Positions 43,452 through 53,563 of a DNA stretch of 64,000 nt are shown in pieces; the first letter of the stretch is position 1, and each line of letters begins with the position of its first letter. Origin of the DNA: Methanoculleus sp. UBA430 (GTDB taxonomy: Archaea; Halobacteriota; Methanomicrobia; Methanomicrobiales; Methanoculleaceae); assembly GCF_002506585.1 (NCBI RefSeq), contig NZ_DAXW01000009.1, forward strand, positions 345,072 through 409,071, given 5' to 3'. The notes beneath the pieces are model-generated. The model saw only the letters and a program-made list of their open reading frames with translations, was not told where the DNA came from and searched no databases. Position numbers and translations under genes: made by a program.

Positions 43452-46247
43452 GTGCATCTGATCATCGCAGAGAAGAATATATCAGCAAACCGGATAGCGC
43501 AGATCCTCGCCGGCAGCGAGAAGGTGAAGGCAACAAAAGATGGAAACGTATCCACCTACTCTTTTGACACCAGGACAGTGGTAGGTCTCAAAGGGCACGT
43601 GGTGGAGGTGGACTTCGAGCCCGGCTACACGAACTGGCGAAGTGAGGTCCACACCCCGCGAAGCCTCATCGACGCCGGCACCGTCAAGAAGCCAACAGAG
43701 AAGAAGATCGTCAATATCATACAGAAACTCTCCAAGAAGGCCGACCTCGTCACCATCGCCACGGATTACGATACCGAAGGAGAACTGATCGGGAAGGAGG
43801 CCTACGAACTCGTCCGTGCGGTGAACCCCAGCGTCAGGATCAACCGGGCCAGGTTCTCGGCGATCACCCCCGCTGAGATCCGTTCGGCCTTCGAGAACCT
43901 GACCGACCTCGACTTCGCGCTCGCGGCTGCCGGTGAGGCCCGCCAGACGGTCGACCTGATGTGGGGAGCGGCGCTGACCCGGTTTATCAGCCTCGCGGCT
44001 CGCCGGGGCGGCAAGAACATCCTCTCCGTCGGCCGGGTCCAGAGCCCGACGCTCGCCATGATCGTCGAGCGGGAGCGCGAGATTGAGAACTTCGTTCCCC
44101 AGACCTACTGGATGCTCTCGCTTACGACCGAGAAAGACGGTATGCCGGTTGAGGCGCGGCATACCGCCGGGCGGTTCACCGACCACGAGGCGGCCCTCGC
44201 CGCAAAGAAGGGGACAAAGGAGCCGCTCGTCATCACGGACGTCAAAGAGGGGCAGAAGACCGACCGGGCGCCGACGCCGTTCGATACCACGACCTTCATC
44301 GTCGCGGCGGCCCGCCTGGGCCTCTCGGCAGCGAACGCGATGCGGATCGCCGAAGACCTCTACATGAACGGGTACATCTCCTACCCGAGGACCGACAACA
44401 CGGTCTACCCGAAGTCCCTGAACCTGAACGGAATCCTCGATACGCTCAAGGGAGGGGTGTTTGATAAGGACGTCGCCTGGGTGCGGCAGCACCGGCGTCC
44501 GGTCCCGACACGGGGCAAGAAAGAGAGCACCGATCACCCGCCGATCCACCCGACGGGAGCAGCGACCCGCGAGGCCCTCGGCCAGGACCGGTGGAAGGTC
44601 TACGAACTCGTTGTCCGGCGGTTCCTCGCGACCCTCTCTCCCGACGCGACCTGGACGACGACGAAGTGTCTCTTCGACGCGTCGGGCGAGCCTTACACCG
44701 CGACGGGCGGCAGGCTCCTCTCGGTAGGATGGCGCCGGATCTACCCCTACTCGGAGGCGAAGGAGAACATCCTCCCGGCCTTCGTCCCGGGCGAACTGCT
44801 GCCGATCAAGGACGTGAACCTCGAAGAGAAGCAGACGCAGCCGCCGGCGCGCTTCTCCCAGAGCCGGCTCATCCAGGTGATGGAAGAACTCGGTCTCGGC
44901 ACGAAGAGCACCCGGCACGAGGTGATCGGGAAACTCATCTCCCGCCGCTACGTGGAAGGGAACCCGCTCCGCCCGACGCTCGTCGGAAGAGCCGTCATAG
45001 ACGCGCTCGATAACCACGCGGAGACGATCACGGAACCCGAGATGACCCGGACGCTTGAAGAGCATATGCAACTCATCAAGCAGCGCGAGCGTTCCCGAGA
45101 CGACGTCGTCACGGAGTCTCGTGAGATGCTCCATAAGGTCTTTGACAAGCTTGAAGCCCACGAGAAGGAGATCGGCGAGGAGATCATGGAGCAGACCGCA
45201 GAGGAGCATACCGTCGGCCCCTGCCCCGTCTGCGGCCACGACCTCCGGATCCGGCACCTCGGCGTCTCCCAGTTCATCGGGTGCACCGGCTACCCCGAAT
45301 GCCGGTTCAACATCAGCCTGCCCGGCAGCACCTGGGGCAAGGCGATCCGGATCGAGGAGACCTGCGAGAAGCACAACCTCGCCCATGTTCGCCTTATCCG
45401 GAAGGGCTCTCGGCCGTGGGATATAGGCTGCCCGCTCTGCAGCCACATCGCCTCGAACGTCGAGGCGCTCCGGATGATGCCCTCGATGACCGACGACCTG
45501 ATGCAGCGGCTGCACGCGCACCACATCTACACCGTCTCCGAGATCGCCGGCATGCAGCCCGGAGACTTCGTCAACGCCACCGGCGTCAGGACAAACGAGG
45601 CCGAGCAAGTGATAAAGGAGGCAGAAGCCGCCCTCGAGGTCCTCCGGCGCCGCTCAGAACTCCGGAAATTCGTCAGGAAGGTTGTCCCCCCGAGGAAGGG
45701 CCGGAGTCATGCGAAGATCATCAAAAGTTTCCTCGAACAGGGGATCGGGGATATCCGCGCGCTCTCGCAGGCGGAGCCTGCGGCCCTGAAGAAGGCCGGC
45801 ATCGGCGATGCGGTGGCAACGGAACTTCTTGCGGCAGCCCGTGGGCTCTGCAACGAGCGCGCCCTCCGTGAGGCCGGGGTCCCCGCGGTCAGCCTGAAGA
45901 AGTACCAGACCGGCGGCGTAGCAACCCCCGACGACTTCTGCTATCTTCCTATCCCCTACCTCTCAAGCAAAACCGGCATTAATCCGGAGACCGTACATAA
46001 ACATGTGGATATGGTCTGCAGGCACCTCGGCCGCCCCACCCCTGCGAAGGTCACCAAAGCAGCGCTCGAACGCGGGCGAAAAGAACTTCTGGAGATCCCC
46101 GGCCTCGGGGAGGCGACCGTTGAGAGGCTCTACCTTGCAGGCATATACGACGCGGCGACGCTTCGCGAAGCGGATCCAGAGAAGGTCTCCTCGATCACCG
46201 GCATCCCAAAGGCCAGACTCCACGACTATATCGGCTATCTGAAGTGA
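43452..46247 (+). CDS. topA: DNA topoisomerase I (type IA)
   Basis: The 931-aa enzyme starts at GTG 43452 (HLIIAEKNISANRIAQILAG, a Toprim beginning). The Toprim acidic residues are in TIATDYDTEGELIG. The active-site tyrosine lies in NGYISYPRTDNTVYP near residue 313. The C-terminal part has zinc-finger cysteines (CPVCGHDLRIRHLG...CTGYPEC near 590, then CEKH...CPLC). Two helix-hairpin-helix segments end the protein (KKAGIGDAVATELL and IPGLGEATVERLYLAGI), an extension usual in methanogen TopA. It relaxes negative supercoils. It sits 6 nt after gatB and 4 nt before the lipid-synthesis gene. Confidence 0.96.
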   Translation: MHLIIAEKNISANRIAQILAGSEKVKATKDGNVSTYSFDTRTVVGLKGHVVEVDFEPGYTNWRSEVHTPRSLIDAGTVKKPTEKKIVNIIQKLSKKADLVTIATDYDTEGELIGKEAYELVRAVNPSVRINRARFSAITPAEIRSAFENLTDLDFALAAAGEARQTVDLMWGAALTRFISLAARRGGKNILSVGRVQSPTLAMIVEREREIENFVPQTYWMLSLTTEKDGMPVEARHTAGRFTDHEAALAAKKGTKEPLVITDVKEGQKTDRAPTPFDTTTFIVAAARLGLSAANAMRIAEDLYMNGYISYPRTDNTVYPKSLNLNGILDTLKGGVFDKDVAWVRQHRRPVPTRGKKESTDHPPIHPTGAATREALGQDRWKVYELVVRRFLATLSPDATWTTTKCLFDASGEPYTATGGRLLSVGWRRIYPYSEAKENILPAFVPGELLPIKDVNLEEKQTQPPARFSQSRLIQVMEELGLGTKSTRHEVIGKLISRRYVEGNPLRPTLVGRAVIDALDNHAETITEPEMTRTLEEHMQLIKQRERSRDDVVTESREMLHKVFDKLEAHEKEIGEEIMEQTAEEHTVGPCPVCGHDLRIRHLGVSQFIGCTGYPECRFNISLPGSTWGKAIRIEETCEKHNLAHVRLIRKGSRPWDIGCPLCSHIASNVEALRMMPSMTDDLMQRLHAHHIYTVSEIAGMQPGDFVNATGVRTNEAEQVIKEAEAALEVLRRRSELRKFVRKVVPPRKGRSHAKIIKSFLEQGIGDIRALSQAEPAALKKAGIGDAVATELLAAARGLCNERALREAGVPAVSLKKYQTGGVATPDDFCYLPIPYLSSKTGINPETVHKHVDMVCRHLGRPTPAKVTKAALERGRKELLEIPGLGEATVERLYLAGIYDAATLREADPEKVSSITGIPKARLHDYIGYLK

Positions 46248-46251
46248 CACC

Positions 46252-46944
46252 ATGCACGCGAACTGGAAGACCTGGGCACACGTGACGAAACTGGACCCCG
46301 ACAAACACCTCCCACCGGAACTCGTCGAAGAGATCGTGACGAGCGGGACCGATGCCCTGATGCTCTCGGGCACACTGAACGTGACACAGGAGAACCTCCG
46401 TGAACTCCTGGATCTGGTCTCCGCCTACGGGCTGCCGCTGGTCGTGGAGCCGGCAAGCCCCGACTGCGCCATATTTGACGGAGCAGTCGACCACCTCTTC
46501 GTACCGAGCGTGATGAACACCAACGACGTCCGCTGGATCGTCGGGAAGCACTACGCGTGGCTCCGGCACGCGAGCAGTGTCGACTGGGAGATGGTAGTGC
46601 CCGAAGCCTACATCGTCCTCAACCCGAACTCCGCAGTCGGGCGGGTGACAGGGGCGAACTGCGCTCTTTCAGGCGAGGATGTGGCTGCGTTTGTGGAAGT
46701 GGCGGACCGTTATTTCCGGTTCCCGATCGTCTATATCGAGTACAGCGGGACCTACGGGGATCCCGCGATCGTGCAGGCGGCGTCTGACGCGGTCGAGCAC
46801 GCCACCCTCTACTACGGCGGCGGGATCCGCTCGACGGAGCAGGCGGCGGAGATGGGGCGCATCGCCGACACGATCGTCGTGGGCAATGCGGTCTACGAGG
46901 AAGGGATCGATGTGCTCCGGGCGACGGTCCGGGCGGTACAGTAG
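46252..46944 (+). CDS. Geranylgeranylglyceryl phosphate synthase
   Basis: The 230-aa TIM-barrel enzyme of the PcrB/GGGPS family joins geranylgeranyl diphosphate to sn-glycerol-1-phosphate, the first committed step of archaeal ether-lipid synthesis. Family landmarks are HVTKLDPDK at the start, VEPASPDCAIFDGAVDHLFV, PSVMNTNDVRWIVGKH, YIEYSGTYG and the phosphate-binding YYGGGIRS with GNAVYE. Length and start agree with the family. It is packed between topA and the methyltransferase gene. Confidence 0.93.
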   Translation: MHANWKTWAHVTKLDPDKHLPPELVEEIVTSGTDALMLSGTLNVTQENLRELLDLVSAYGLPLVVEPASPDCAIFDGAVDHLFVPSVMNTNDVRWIVGKHYAWLRHASSVDWEMVVPEAYIVLNPNSAVGRVTGANCALSGEDVAAFVEVADRYFRFPIVYIEYSGTYGDPAIVQAASDAVEHATLYYGGGIRSTEQAAEMGRIADTIVVGNAVYEEGIDVLRATVRAVQ

Positions 46945-46947
46945 GGT

Positions 46948-47646
46948 ATGCCCGAGGTATCAATCGTCCTGATCGAACCCCTTTACGAGGGGAACGTCGG
47001 GTTTACTGCCCGGGTGATGAAGAACTTCGGGTTCACCCGGCTGGTGCTGGTCAACCCCTGCGCGCTCGGCGATGACGCGAGCATGCGCGCCTCCCATGCC
47101 CGGGACGTCCTTGAGGGCGCCCGCCGGATGACGATCGAGGAGGTTTACCGGGAGTTCGACTTTATCGTCGCGACGACCGGCGAGGTGAGCAAGTCGGTCT
47201 GCACCCCGATGCGGATGCCCTACTACGCGCCGGCGGAGGTCCGGGAGATCGTCGCCGATGTCGACGGAACGGTCGCGGTCCTCTTCGGGCGGGAGAACTG
47301 GGGGCTTGCCAACACCGAACTTAAGCGGGCGAACCTCATTTGCACCATCCCAACCTCGGAGGCCTATCCCATCCTGAACCTCTCCCACGCGGTCGGCATC
47401 CTCTGCTACGAACTTGCGAACCTGCCGCGCGGGACCTATCCCCTTGCGGGGTCCGTCGAGATGGAGTCGCTCTACCGGCATATCAGTGCCTTCCTCGACC
47501 GGATCGACCACCCGGACTTCAAGCGGGAGAACACGATGACCCTCATCCACCGGGTGCTCGGAAGGACGAAACTGACCATCCGCGAGGCGAGTACGCTTCA
47601 TGGGCTGATGCGCCGGACAGAGTGGCACCTCGAAAACAAAGAATAG
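46948..47646 (+). CDS. TrmJ/SpoU-family RNA 2'-O-methyltransferase
   Basis: The 232-aa SPOUT enzyme has the usual motifs IVLIEPLYEGNVGFTARVMK and NFGF at the start, LFGRENWGLANTELKRANL in the middle and IPTSEAYPILNLSHAVGI at the knotted cofactor site. This is the TrmJ pattern, which methylates nucleotide 32 of certain tRNAs. The C-terminal extension (IDHPDFKRENTMTLIHRVLG) also fits TrmJ. The exact target is inferred. Confidence 0.9.
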   Translation: MPEVSIVLIEPLYEGNVGFTARVMKNFGFTRLVLVNPCALGDDASMRASHARDVLEGARRMTIEEVYREFDFIVATTGEVSKSVCTPMRMPYYAPAEVREIVADVDGTVAVLFGRENWGLANTELKRANLICTIPTSEAYPILNLSHAVGILCYELANLPRGTYPLAGSVEMESLYRHISAFLDRIDHPDFKRENTMTLIHRVLGRTKLTIREASTLHGLMRRTEWHLENKE

Positions 47647-47668
47647 TTTGCGGGAGAGATCTAAGAGA

Positions 47669-48226
47669 ATGATTCTTGTCGACTGGCAGATAGAAGATCG
47701 CATCAGGCACGGGTATATCAAAGTAGACCCCTTTGAGCCCGGCCTGATCCAGCCCAACTCCCTGGATATCAGGCTCGGTTCCCACTTTGTCTGGTACGTT
47801 CCGGGAGATACCGTGATCGACCCCTACGAGAGGGAGAGCGTCTGCTCGGAGATCGAGGAGACTGTGGCCGACTCGATCGTTCTTGCACCGGGGCAGTTCA
47901 TCCTCGCCGAGACCCTGGAGTCGATCGCACTTCCCGACGACGTCGTGGCGAGCATCGAGGGGAAGAGCAGCATCGCACGCCTGGGGATCGAGCTCCACCA
48001 GACGGGCGGCTGGATCGACGCGGGGTTCCGGGGGACGATCACGCTTGAGATGTGCAACGTGAACTCCCGGCCGGTCCGGGTCTATGCCGGGATGCCTATC
48101 GGGCAGTTGGTCTTCTACCGGACGGATCGAGCCGCGCGCCCGTACAACATGAAGCAGGACGCGAAGTATATGGACCAGCGGCAGGCGACCCTCTCCCGCT
48201 ACCATGAGAATGCGCGCCGCGCGTGA
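47669..48226 (+). CDS. dcd: dCTP deaminase
   Basis: I start at ATG 47669 (MILVDWQIEDRIRHGYI), the usual Dcd beginning, rather than an in-frame codon 21 nt earlier. The 185-aa product has the trimeric dUTPase-fold motifs PNSLDIRLG, IEGKSSIARLGIELHQTGGW and FRGTITLEMCN. The enzyme turns dCTP into dUTP, or directly into dUMP in bifunctional archaeal forms; sequence by eye does not separate these. Confidence 0.94.
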   Translation: MILVDWQIEDRIRHGYIKVDPFEPGLIQPNSLDIRLGSHFVWYVPGDTVIDPYERESVCSEIEETVADSIVLAPGQFILAETLESIALPDDVVASIEGKSSIARLGIELHQTGGWIDAGFRGTITLEMCNVNSRPVRVYAGMPIGQLVFYRTDRAARPYNMKQDAKYMDQRQATLSRYHENARRA

Positions 48227-48338
48227 TCTCTACCGCCGGCAGTCGGGCAAAACCACACGCCCCGCCGCTTCTCTAAAAAGAACATTATGCACTATATAGC
48301 AGAAAAACAGATATTGAACGATTCAACTGGGGATACCA

Positions 48339-50177
48339 ATGCGACTTCTTCTAATCCACTCTGATCATATCGAATACGAGGCCCGGAAGAAGACGAAGGT
48401 CGCCGAAGAGGACGTCGTCCAGAAAGACGCCCTCGATGAGGCGCTCGCCGTCTTCTGCGCGGTCGAGTCTGTCGACGAGGAGAACCTCGAGGACGCCGTC
48501 AGGCAGGCGGCAGACGAGATCGTCACCACGGCCCGGCAGCTCGGCACTACTAATATCATGATCTACCCCTACGCCCACCTCTCCTCTGACCTGGCATCGC
48601 CTGATGCAGCTGTGAGCGCTCTTAAGGGCATCGAGGAGGGCCTCACCGGGGAAGGCGGCTTTGTGGTGAAACGGGCGCCGTTCGGCTGGTACAAGGCCTT
48701 CTCACTCTCCTGCAAGGGCCACCCCCTCTCGGAACTCTCCAGGACGATCGTGCCCGGCGAAGAAGCAGCGACCGCGCCGAAGAAGGAGATCCAGCACGAA
48801 TTCTTCGTCTTCACTCCCGAAGGGGAGCGTAAAGACGTGGCCGATTACGTGAAGGGGAATACGCCCTTCGCCTCCCTGATCAGGAAAGAACTCGGGTATC
48901 CGGGGCAGGAAGGAGTCGAGCCGGTCCACGTGGACCTGATGCGCGCGAAGGAACTTGTAGAGTACGAGCCGCGCTCGGACGTCGGGAACCTCCGCTGGAT
49001 GCCCCGGGGCAAACTCCTCCGGGACCTCCTCGGTGACTACGTTCTTGCCCGGGTGCTCGACTACGGCGGGATGCCGGTGGAGACCCCGGTGATGTACGAC
49101 CTCAGCGATGCGTCGATCTCGGAGCACGCTGCCAAGTTCGGGGAACGTCAGTACCGGTTCAAAAGCGGCAACCGCGATATGATGCTCCGGTTCGCGGCGT
49201 GTTTCGGCATGTTCTGCACCATGCACGATATGCACATCTCGCCGAACACCCTCCCGCTGAAACTCTACGAGCTCTCGACCTACTCGTTCCGGCACGAGCA
49301 GAAGGGCGAGGTGATCGGGTTGAAGCGCCTCCGCGCCTTCACGATGCCCGATATGCACACCCTCTGCCGGGACGTTGACGATGCGCTCGCGTCGTTCGAG
49401 GAGCAGCTTGCCATGGGCTGGAAGAGCGGCGAGGATCTCGAGACCCCGCTCGTAGGGGTCTTCCGGTGCACCCGCGACTTCTTCGACCAGTACGAACTCT
49501 GGGTGAAGCAGCTTGTCGCGAAGTCAGGCGTCCCGATGCTGATCGAGGTCCTCTCGGACCGGACGCACTACTGGATAGCAAAGGTCGACCTCGCGGCGAT
49601 CGATGCACAGGGAAGACCGATCGAGAACCCGACGGTCCAGATCGACGTCGAGAGCGCGGACCGGTTCGACATCAAGTACTACACCCCGGAGGGGACGGAG
49701 GTCCACCCCCCAATCCTCCATTGCTCGCCGACGGGCTCGATCGAGCGGGTGATCTGCGCGATGCTCGAGGGCACCGCGGCACAGGAGGTTCCCTCGTTCC
49801 CGACCTGGCTCGCCCCGACCCAGGTCAGGCTTGTGCCGGTGGCAGAGCGGCACGTCTGCTTCGCGGAGGAGATCGGTGCTCGCCTGAAGGCAGCCGGGAT
49901 CCGGGTGGATCTCGACGACCGGGACGAGAGCGTGAACAAGAAGGTCCGCGAGGCCGGGATGGACTGGGTCCCTTACGTCGCGGTGATCGGCGACCAGGAG
50001 GCCGAGACCGGCCGGCTCACGGTCACCATCCGGAGACTTTCGGAGAAGAAGAAGCCGTACAAGGAGACGATGAGCGAGGACGAGCTCATTCAGGCAGTGA
50101 AGATCGAGACCGCCAGAAAACCCTTCCGCCCGCTCTACACCCCGAGGCTCCTCTCTAAGAAGCCCCGGTTCATCTAA
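48339..50177 (+). CDS. thrS: Threonyl-tRNA synthetase, archaeal type
   Basis: The 612-aa enzyme begins MRLLLIHSDHIEYEARKKTK, the D-aminoacyl-tRNA-deacylase-like editing domain (about 1-140) that archaeal ThrRS uses to remove mischarged serine. The class II catalytic core follows, with motif 2-like YSFRHEQKGEVIGLKRLRAF and the zinc-site area MLRFAACFGMFCTMHDMH. The anticodon-binding domain is at the end (LVPVAERHVCFAEEIGARLK). A TATA-like ACTATATA at 48291-48298 and a GGGGA near the ATG suggest a promoter with a leader of about 20 nt. A T-run just after the stop probably ends the transcript. Confidence 0.96.
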   Translation: MRLLLIHSDHIEYEARKKTKVAEEDVVQKDALDEALAVFCAVESVDEENLEDAVRQAADEIVTTARQLGTTNIMIYPYAHLSSDLASPDAAVSALKGIEEGLTGEGGFVVKRAPFGWYKAFSLSCKGHPLSELSRTIVPGEEAATAPKKEIQHEFFVFTPEGERKDVADYVKGNTPFASLIRKELGYPGQEGVEPVHVDLMRAKELVEYEPRSDVGNLRWMPRGKLLRDLLGDYVLARVLDYGGMPVETPVMYDLSDASISEHAAKFGERQYRFKSGNRDMMLRFAACFGMFCTMHDMHISPNTLPLKLYELSTYSFRHEQKGEVIGLKRLRAFTMPDMHTLCRDVDDALASFEEQLAMGWKSGEDLETPLVGVFRCTRDFFDQYELWVKQLVAKSGVPMLIEVLSDRTHYWIAKVDLAAIDAQGRPIENPTVQIDVESADRFDIKYYTPEGTEVHPPILHCSPTGSIERVICAMLEGTAAQEVPSFPTWLAPTQVRLVPVAERHVCFAEEIGARLKAAGIRVDLDDRDESVNKKVREAGMDWVPYVAVIGDQEAETGRLTVTIRRLSEKKKPYKETMSEDELIQAVKIETARKPFRPLYTPRLLSKKPRFI

Positions 50178-50346
50178 TCTCTTTTTTACACGCGGCGGCT
50201 TCGGACCCTCAAAACCAACAAAGTTCCCGCCGGCTCTGCCGTCTCCCGATCCGTTGCCTTGAGCAAGAAGACGTGCAGGATCCGGCCGGTGCAATACCGG
50301 GTCCGGCCCAGCAAGGTTTAAGAACACCGAATGCTACTCTCCCCCG

Positions 50347-50814
50347 GTGCATGAAACCATGGACGTCAAAGAATACCGTTCTATCATATCAAACGCCATC
50401 GAGAGGGAGATCGAATCCTACACCTTCTATCGCACGGTCAGGGAGAAGGTCAAAGATGAGAACTTAAAAAACCTCTTCAACGAGCTTGCCGGAGAAGAGA
50501 GCCAGCACAGGAAGACCCTTGAGGGTTTTCTCCTAAAAGAGCCCGGAAAACTCGGGTTCGACACGAAACGTGACTACAAGGTCGCCGACACCCTGGAGGT
50601 CCCGCCGCTCTCGGCCGATCTAAAGCCGCTCGACGGCCTTGTTATCGCGATCAGAAAAGAACTCGACGCGATGCAGATGTACACCCAGCTCGCGGGCCTG
50701 AGCGTTGACCCGGAGCAGATAGAGTTGTTCGAGAGCCTCGCCTCGATGGAGCGGGGCCACAAGGCGCGCCTCGAGGACATCTACACCAACATGGCGTTCC
50801 CGGAGGCATGGTGA
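50347..50814 (+). CDS. Ferritin-like diiron protein (rubrerythrin family without rubredoxin domain)
   Basis: The protein is 155 aa from GTG 50347, or 151 aa from ATG 50359. A TATA-like TTTAAGA at 50317-50323 puts the transcription start near 50346, which favours leaderless GTG. The four-helix diiron ligands are visible: EREIESYTFY, EESQHRKTL, RKELDAMQMY and SMERGHKARLEDIY, each with the E-x2-H or E-x6-Y pattern. Such proteins in methanogens are linked to peroxide detoxification or iron handling. It lacks the C-terminal Cys4 rubredoxin part, so it would need an external electron donor. It is a lone gene. Confidence 0.88.
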   Translation: MHETMDVKEYRSIISNAIEREIESYTFYRTVREKVKDENLKNLFNELAGEESQHRKTLEGFLLKEPGKLGFDTKRDYKVADTLEVPPLSADLKPLDGLVIAIRKELDAMQMYTQLAGLSVDPEQIELFESLASMERGHKARLEDIYTNMAFPEAW

Positions 50815-50901
50815 AGACGGGGCTTCGCGGTTGACCATTCTTTTTTATCGCACGACGAGGGGGGAGATTGTTAGGAAAAGGGTGCAGGCTCTCCCCTGGC
50901 A

Positions 50902-52089
50902 TCATTCGACGGCGCAGTAGGCCCCCTTGAAGAACCACTTCCGATAGACGATCGGGGTGATGAGCGTGGTCAAAAGGCTCATCAGAACGATCACCACAAA
51001 GATATTCTGGCCGATGAGCCCCGACTCCAGCCCGATCAGGGCGACGATCATCGCTACCTCGCCACGCGGCGCCATCCCGAACCCGATAATGAGGGAGTCC
51101 TCCCGGCAGATCCCCATCGCCCGGGCGGGCAGGCCGCACCCGACGACCTTGGTGACGATGGCGACCAGAGTCAGCGCCACCAGGAAGAAGATCATGTCGG
51201 CTGTGAGCGCGCGGACGTCTGCGAGGATTCCGAGCGATACGAAGAAGATCGAGGCGAAGACGATCTGGAAGTACTCGGCGCCTTCGTGGACGCCCTTACT
51301 CTGCCGGAGTTCGACGCCGGCGAAGGCAACCCCGGCAAGGAACGCACCGATGATACCTGATAAGCCCACCAGGTCGGCGAGCATCGCGTACAGGAACGCC
51401 ACCATCATGGCGAAGATGAAGACGAATTCCGGATACTTCCGCGCCAGGGGCGTCGCGTCCATCCGCTCGATGACCTTCCGGATACCGAAATATCCGACGG
51501 CCCCGGCAACGACGATGAAGCCAACGGCTTTAGCAAGCATCAGGACGGCCGATGTCACCAAGACGCTCCCGCCCACCGCAAGATCGGTGGCGATGGCGAG
51601 CACGACAAGGGAGAGGACATCGTCGATGACCGCAGCGCCGATGATTGCTTTTGCCGCCCCGGTCTGGAGGACGCCGATCTCTTTGAGGACGTTTGCGGTT
51701 ATGGCAATACTCGTCGCGGTCAGCGCCGTGCCGACGAAGACTGCGCTTGCAAAGTCGAACCCGAAGAGGACGGCGGTGGCGTAGCCGCCCAGCCACGGGA
51801 GGGCCACGCCGACAAGGCCGATGACCCCATAGCGCGGATCGAGGATATCCCTGATGTTGAACTCGAAACCGATGACAAAGAGGAGGATGATGGCCCCGAG
51901 ATGCGCCAGGGTCGCGACAAAGTCCGTGTAGGTGATCAGGCCGAGCACGCTCGGTCCGACGAGAACCCCTACGAGAATGGCCCCGATCGTCGCCGACTGG
52001 TTGATCCGGGATGCCACAAGATAGCCGGCGAGAGCAAGAAAGAGCAGGAGGCTCATCTGGATCTCAATTGCGAGGGCAGCGCTTTCCAT
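50902..52089 (-). CDS. CPA2-family Na+/H+ (or K+/H+) antiporter
   Basis: The 395-aa membrane protein has about 11-12 helices of the NapA/KefB fold. Typical phrases are SATIGAILVGVLVGPSVLGL, HLGAIILLFVIGFEFN, LTATSIAITANVLKEIG and GAAVIDDVLSLVVLAIA, the last with the paired aspartates that carry ions in the electrogenic branch. No TrkA-N domain is attached. It is followed by a T-run shared with the convergent ferritin-like gene. Ion specificity is inferred. Confidence 0.93.
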   Translation of the reverse strand: MESAALAIEIQMSLLLFLALAGYLVASRINQSATIGAILVGVLVGPSVLGLITYTDFVATLAHLGAIILLFVIGFEFNIRDILDPRYGVIGLVGVALPWLGGYATAVLFGFDFASAVFVGTALTATSIAITANVLKEIGVLQTGAAKAIIGAAVIDDVLSLVVLAIATDLAVGGSVLVTSAVLMLAKAVGFIVVAGAVGYFGIRKVIERMDATPLARKYPEFVFIFAMMVAFLYAMLADLVGLSGIIGAFLAGVAFAGVELRQSKGVHEGAEYFQIVFASIFFVSLGILADVRALTADMIFFLVALTLVAIVTKVVGCGLPARAMGICREDSLIIGFGMAPRGEVAMIVALIGLESGLIGQNIFVVIVLMSLLTTLITPIVYRKWFFKGAYCAVE

Positions 52090-52270
52090 GGTTACCCATG
52101 ATTTTGGGAGGAGGACTTAAGTAATTGTATGAAACCCCGGAGAGTTGCAGGCCGACCCGGGTCCCGGGGAAGACCGACACGGGCGCCGCACGAGGCGGGA
52201 CCGGAAAAATGGAAGCCTCATTCCGGCCTACCTTGCCGGTCCCTCTCACCGCCGGGAGGCGTCGCGGACC

Positions 52271-53563
52271 CTACCGGATAAAGCCTCCTCGCCCGGCATA
52301 CCGGGCCGTATCCCCGGCCGCCTCCTCGATCCTGATGAGCTGGTTATACTTCTCCACCCGTTCGCCCCGCGCCGGAGCGCCGGTCTTGAGGTGGCCTGTC
52401 TGCATGGCGACGGCGAAATCGGCGATGAACGTATCGACAGTCTCGCCGCTCCGGTGAGAGACCATCGCGCCCCAGTTCTGCTGCTGTGCCAGGCGGACCG
52501 CGGCGATCGTCTCGGTCACCGTCCCGATCTGGTTGGGTTTGATCAGGACGGCGTTGGCGGCTCCTTTTCGGATACCCAGCTCGATCCGATCGACATTCGT
52601 GACGAAGAGATCGTCGCCGACGAGTTCCACCCGATCGCCGATCGCTCTGGTCAACAGCCGCCAGCCGTCCCAGTCGTCCTCGGCAAGGCCGTCCTCGATG
52701 ACGATGACCGGGTATGCTGTAACCAGGTCGCGGTATCGGTCCACCATCTCGGCGGCGGTCAGGGTCAGCCCTTCGGCCTTGAGGTTGTAGACGCCGTCGT
52801 TGTAGAACGCGCTCGATGCCGGATCGAGGGCGATCCCGATCTCCTGACCGGGCGCATACCCGGCACGCTCGATCGCCTCCACGATCAGGTCGAGCGGCTC
52901 GGTGTTCGTGGAGACGGCAGGGGCAAACCCGCCTTCGTCGCCGACGCCGGTCGTGTAGCCCTGCGCTTTGAGAATATCTTTGAGCGCATGGTAGGTCTCG
53001 CCCCCCCACCGGACCGCTTCTGCGACGCTCGGAGCGCCGTAGGGGGCGATCATGTACTCCTGGAAGTCCGGCCCCTGCCAGTTGGCGTGAACCCCACCGT
53101 TGAGGATGTTCATCATCGGGACGGGAAGGAGCGGCTTTAGCGGGTCTCCCAGGTACTCCCAGAGCCAGAGACCCTCTGCGGCGGCGGCAGCCCGGGCGAC
53201 GGCCATAGAGACTGCAAGCGTGGCGTTGGCACCCAGGTTTCGCTTGTTCGGTGTTCCATCCAGGAGGGAGAGGGCCTCGTCCACCGCCGCTTGATCGCGG
53301 GCGTCCATGCCCTGCAGGGTGGCGGCGATCTCGCCGTTGGCCCGGGCGACGGGTCTCTGCACCCCTTTGCCGCCGTAACGGCCCTTTACGCCGTCCCGGA
53401 GTTCTACAGCCTCATGCTTCCCGGTCGATGCACCGGACGGGGTCGCGGCACGCCCGGACACCCCGCCGGCGAGCGTGACATCCGCTTCGACGGTCGGGTT
53501 TCCCCGCGAGTCCAGTATCTCGCGGGCATGGATCGATTGTATCCTCGTATCAACCTCGATCAT
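52271..53563 (-). CDS. eno: Enolase
   Basis: I place the start at ATG 53563 (MIEVDTRIQSIHAREILDSR), giving 430 aa, the normal enolase length. The frame is open further upstream but that part has no enolase homology. Motifs are ASTGKHEAVELRDG, GDEGGFAP, metal site SAFYNDGVYNLKAEG and VIEDGLAEDDWDGW, then LIKPNQIGTVTET and SHRSGETVDTFIADFAVA with catalytic residues. It interconverts 2-phosphoglycerate and phosphoenolpyruvate, used here mostly for gluconeogenesis. It stands alone. Confidence 0.97.
   Translation of the reverse strand: MIEVDTRIQSIHAREILDSRGNPTVEADVTLAGGVSGRAATPSGASTGKHEAVELRDGVKGRYGGKGVQRPVARANGEIAATLQGMDARDQAAVDEALSLLDGTPNKRNLGANATLAVSMAVARAAAAAEGLWLWEYLGDPLKPLLPVPMMNILNGGVHANWQGPDFQEYMIAPYGAPSVAEAVRWGGETYHALKDILKAQGYTTGVGDEGGFAPAVSTNTEPLDLIVEAIERAGYAPGQEIGIALDPASSAFYNDGVYNLKAEGLTLTAAEMVDRYRDLVTAYPVIVIEDGLAEDDWDGWRLLTRAIGDRVELVGDDLFVTNVDRIELGIRKGAANAVLIKPNQIGTVTETIAAVRLAQQQNWGAMVSHRSGETVDTFIADFAVAMQTGHLKTGAPARGERVEKYNQLIRIEEAAGDTARYAGRGGFIR

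Noticed and set aside
43482..45608. A 708-codon minus-strand frame opposite topA
   Set aside because: topA is certain from its active-site motif; the antisense frame has no recognisable domain.
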